A program made the position numbers and the translations under genes. From JACRLI01 sp035542815 (lineage in GTDB: Bacteria; Eisenbacteria; RBG-16-71-46; JACRLI01), in assembly GCA_035542815.1 (NCBI GenBank), contig DATKKS010000077.1:1-6993 (forward strand): a stretch of DNA of 6,993 bases. Direction: 5' to 3'. Of the stretch, positions 6,153 through 6,993 are shown one piece after another. The notes under the pieces were generated by a model. The model saw only the letters and a program-made list of their open reading frames with translations, ran no database searches and was not told where the DNA came from. Every line of letters begins with the position of its first letter. Positions within the stretch are counted from its first letter, which is position 1.

Positions 6153-6993
6153 ATGAAATGGCTGTTGCGCTCGGGCCTGGTCCTGGTCGGACTGGCCGCG
6201 GTGTACTCGATGGCTCTGGCCGGCCCGATGTACACCAGCCTGAAGCTGTACGTGGGCCAGAAGAACTGGGAACGCGCGGTCAAGGTCGGCCCCCGGGCGA
6301 TCGAGGAGGACCCCGAGAAGCCCGACATCTACAACAAGTTCGGGATCGCCCTGGCCGAACTCGACTCCATCCAGCAGGCCGGCGAGATGTTCGAGAAGGG
6401 CCTGCAGCTGGCGCGGGCCCAGAAGGACGCCGACGCGGAGAAGGAGGTGGAGAGCGGGCGCGACCACTACTACGCCCACTACTTCAACCAGGGTCTGGCC
6501 TCGCTCAACGGCGGCAACGACGTGGTGGACTCGCTGGGGCGCAAGGCCGACACCACCAGCCTGGCGGTGAAGGCGGCGCTGCAGGTGGCCGCGAGCAAGT
6601 TCGACAAGGCGCTGACCTCCTTCGAGCGGGCGGTGTGGCTGAAACCCGACGACGCCAAGTCGTGGTCGCAGAAGGGCCTCGCGCTGACCTACCTGCACCG
6701 CAGCGGGGAGGCCATGGCCTGCTTCCACAAGGCGCTGGAGATCGACCCCGCCTACAAGAACGCCCGCGAGAACCTCAAGAACTCCATGATCGAGGCGGCC
6801 GAGGGGTACAAGTCCCAGGGCAACTGGCCGGAGGCGGCCAAGGTGTTCGAGGAGCTGTTCGGCCTGGGGGACAGCGCCTCCCTGCTGGACCTCGGCGACT
6901 GTTACTTCAACGAGGGCAAGGCCACCAAGGACTCGGTGGCCAAGTTCGAGAAGCTGCGCAAGTCCTCCGGCTACTACGGGCAGTACGCGACGG
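6153..6993 (+). CDS. Exported TPR-repeat protein (3' end outside window)
   Basis: The frame is open to the window edge; 280 residues are visible. Residues 1-23 form a Sec signal peptide (MKWLLR, then a hydrophobic core, with probable cleavage after SMALA). The mature part is helical with tetratricopeptide repeats. One repeat lies near 28-60 (the YVGQKNWERAV helix, then AIEEDP); its partner is at 58-90 (IYNKFGIALAELDSIQQAGEMFEKGL). Others lie at 147-168 (ASKFDKALTSFERAVWLKPDD), 169-203 (the most canonical, ending KALEIDPAYKNA), and 213-237 (EAAEGYKSQGNWPEAAKVFEELF), followed by a further repeat-like stretch (LLDLGDCYFNEGK). TPR arrays bind other proteins, and the signal peptide puts this one in the periplasm or at the outer membrane. 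Its role is unknown. The start is supported by a purine-rich ribosome site and by the signal peptide beginning at this Met. Its own promoter suggests regulation separate from the PDZ gene. Confidence 0.88.
   Translation, partial: MKWLLRSGLVLVGLAAVYSMALAGPMYTSLKLYVGQKNWERAVKVGPRAIEEDPEKPDIYNKFGIALAELDSIQQAGEMFEKGLQLARAQKDADAEKEVESGRDHYYAHYFNQGLASLNGGNDVVDSLGRKADTTSLAVKAALQVAASKFDKALTSFERAVWLKPDDAKSWSQKGLALTYLHRSGEAMACFHKALEIDPAYKNARENLKNSMIEAAEGYKSQGNWPEAAKVFEELFGLGDSASLLDLGDCYFNEGKATKDSVAKFEKLRKSSGYYGQYAT

Noticed and set aside
5754..6728. A 324-codon - strand frame across the spacer and TPR gene
   Set aside because: It lies opposite a clear signal-peptide TPR protein, has no ribosome site of its own and no motif.

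Overview
The window is very GC-rich and almost wholly coding on the + strand, in the style of a high-GC Gram-negative-type bacterium. Two of the products carry Sec signal peptides. No 16S rRNA or other strong marker is present, so phylum is inference only; Eisenbacteria/FCB-like, Acidobacteria or deltaproteobacterial-type genomes would all fit. There are no mobile elements, CRISPR arrays, tRNAs or rRNAs. The gene order looks chromosomal and vertically inherited.

Region 1 (1-2300) is a compact signalling cluster. The window opens inside a gene whose visible part is the C-terminal half of a GGDEF-like domain with a divergent GGDDF signature. Five bases after its stop comes a membrane-anchored protein built like a sensor histidine kinase, with a TM helix, coiled coil, GAF-like region, DHp-like region and ATPase-like region. 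Its phosphoacceptor histidine is replaced by aspartate and its ATP-binding glycine boxes are missing, so it reads as a pseudokinase. Next, behind a near-perfect Shine-Dalgarno sequence, is a stand-alone CheY-like receiver with all of its phosphorylation residues. A perfect 11-bp hairpin with a GAAA loop closes the cluster.

Region 2 (2407-4464) is priA, the replication-restart helicase. All of its helicase motifs and eight zinc-binding cysteines are present, but the winged-helix domain between the 3'-end-binding domain and the helicase is replaced by an Ala/Pro/Gly-rich linker. A TACAAT box ends six bases before its ATG and there is no Shine-Dalgarno sequence, which suggests a leaderless mRNA.

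Region 3 (4465-5754) encodes an exported protein with two PDZ domains, no protease domain, an acidic Glu-Ala-Pro repeat linker between the PDZs and a C-terminal coiled coil. An imperfect GC-rich hairpin follows it.

Region 4 (5755-6993) is a roughly 400-base non-coding stretch with several hairpins and a sigma-70-like promoter overlapping a near-palindrome. It leads through a structured leader of about 125 bases into an exported TPR protein that runs off the window end. The cell-envelope genes (PDZ, TPR) and the signalling cluster flank priA with no evident functional link to it.
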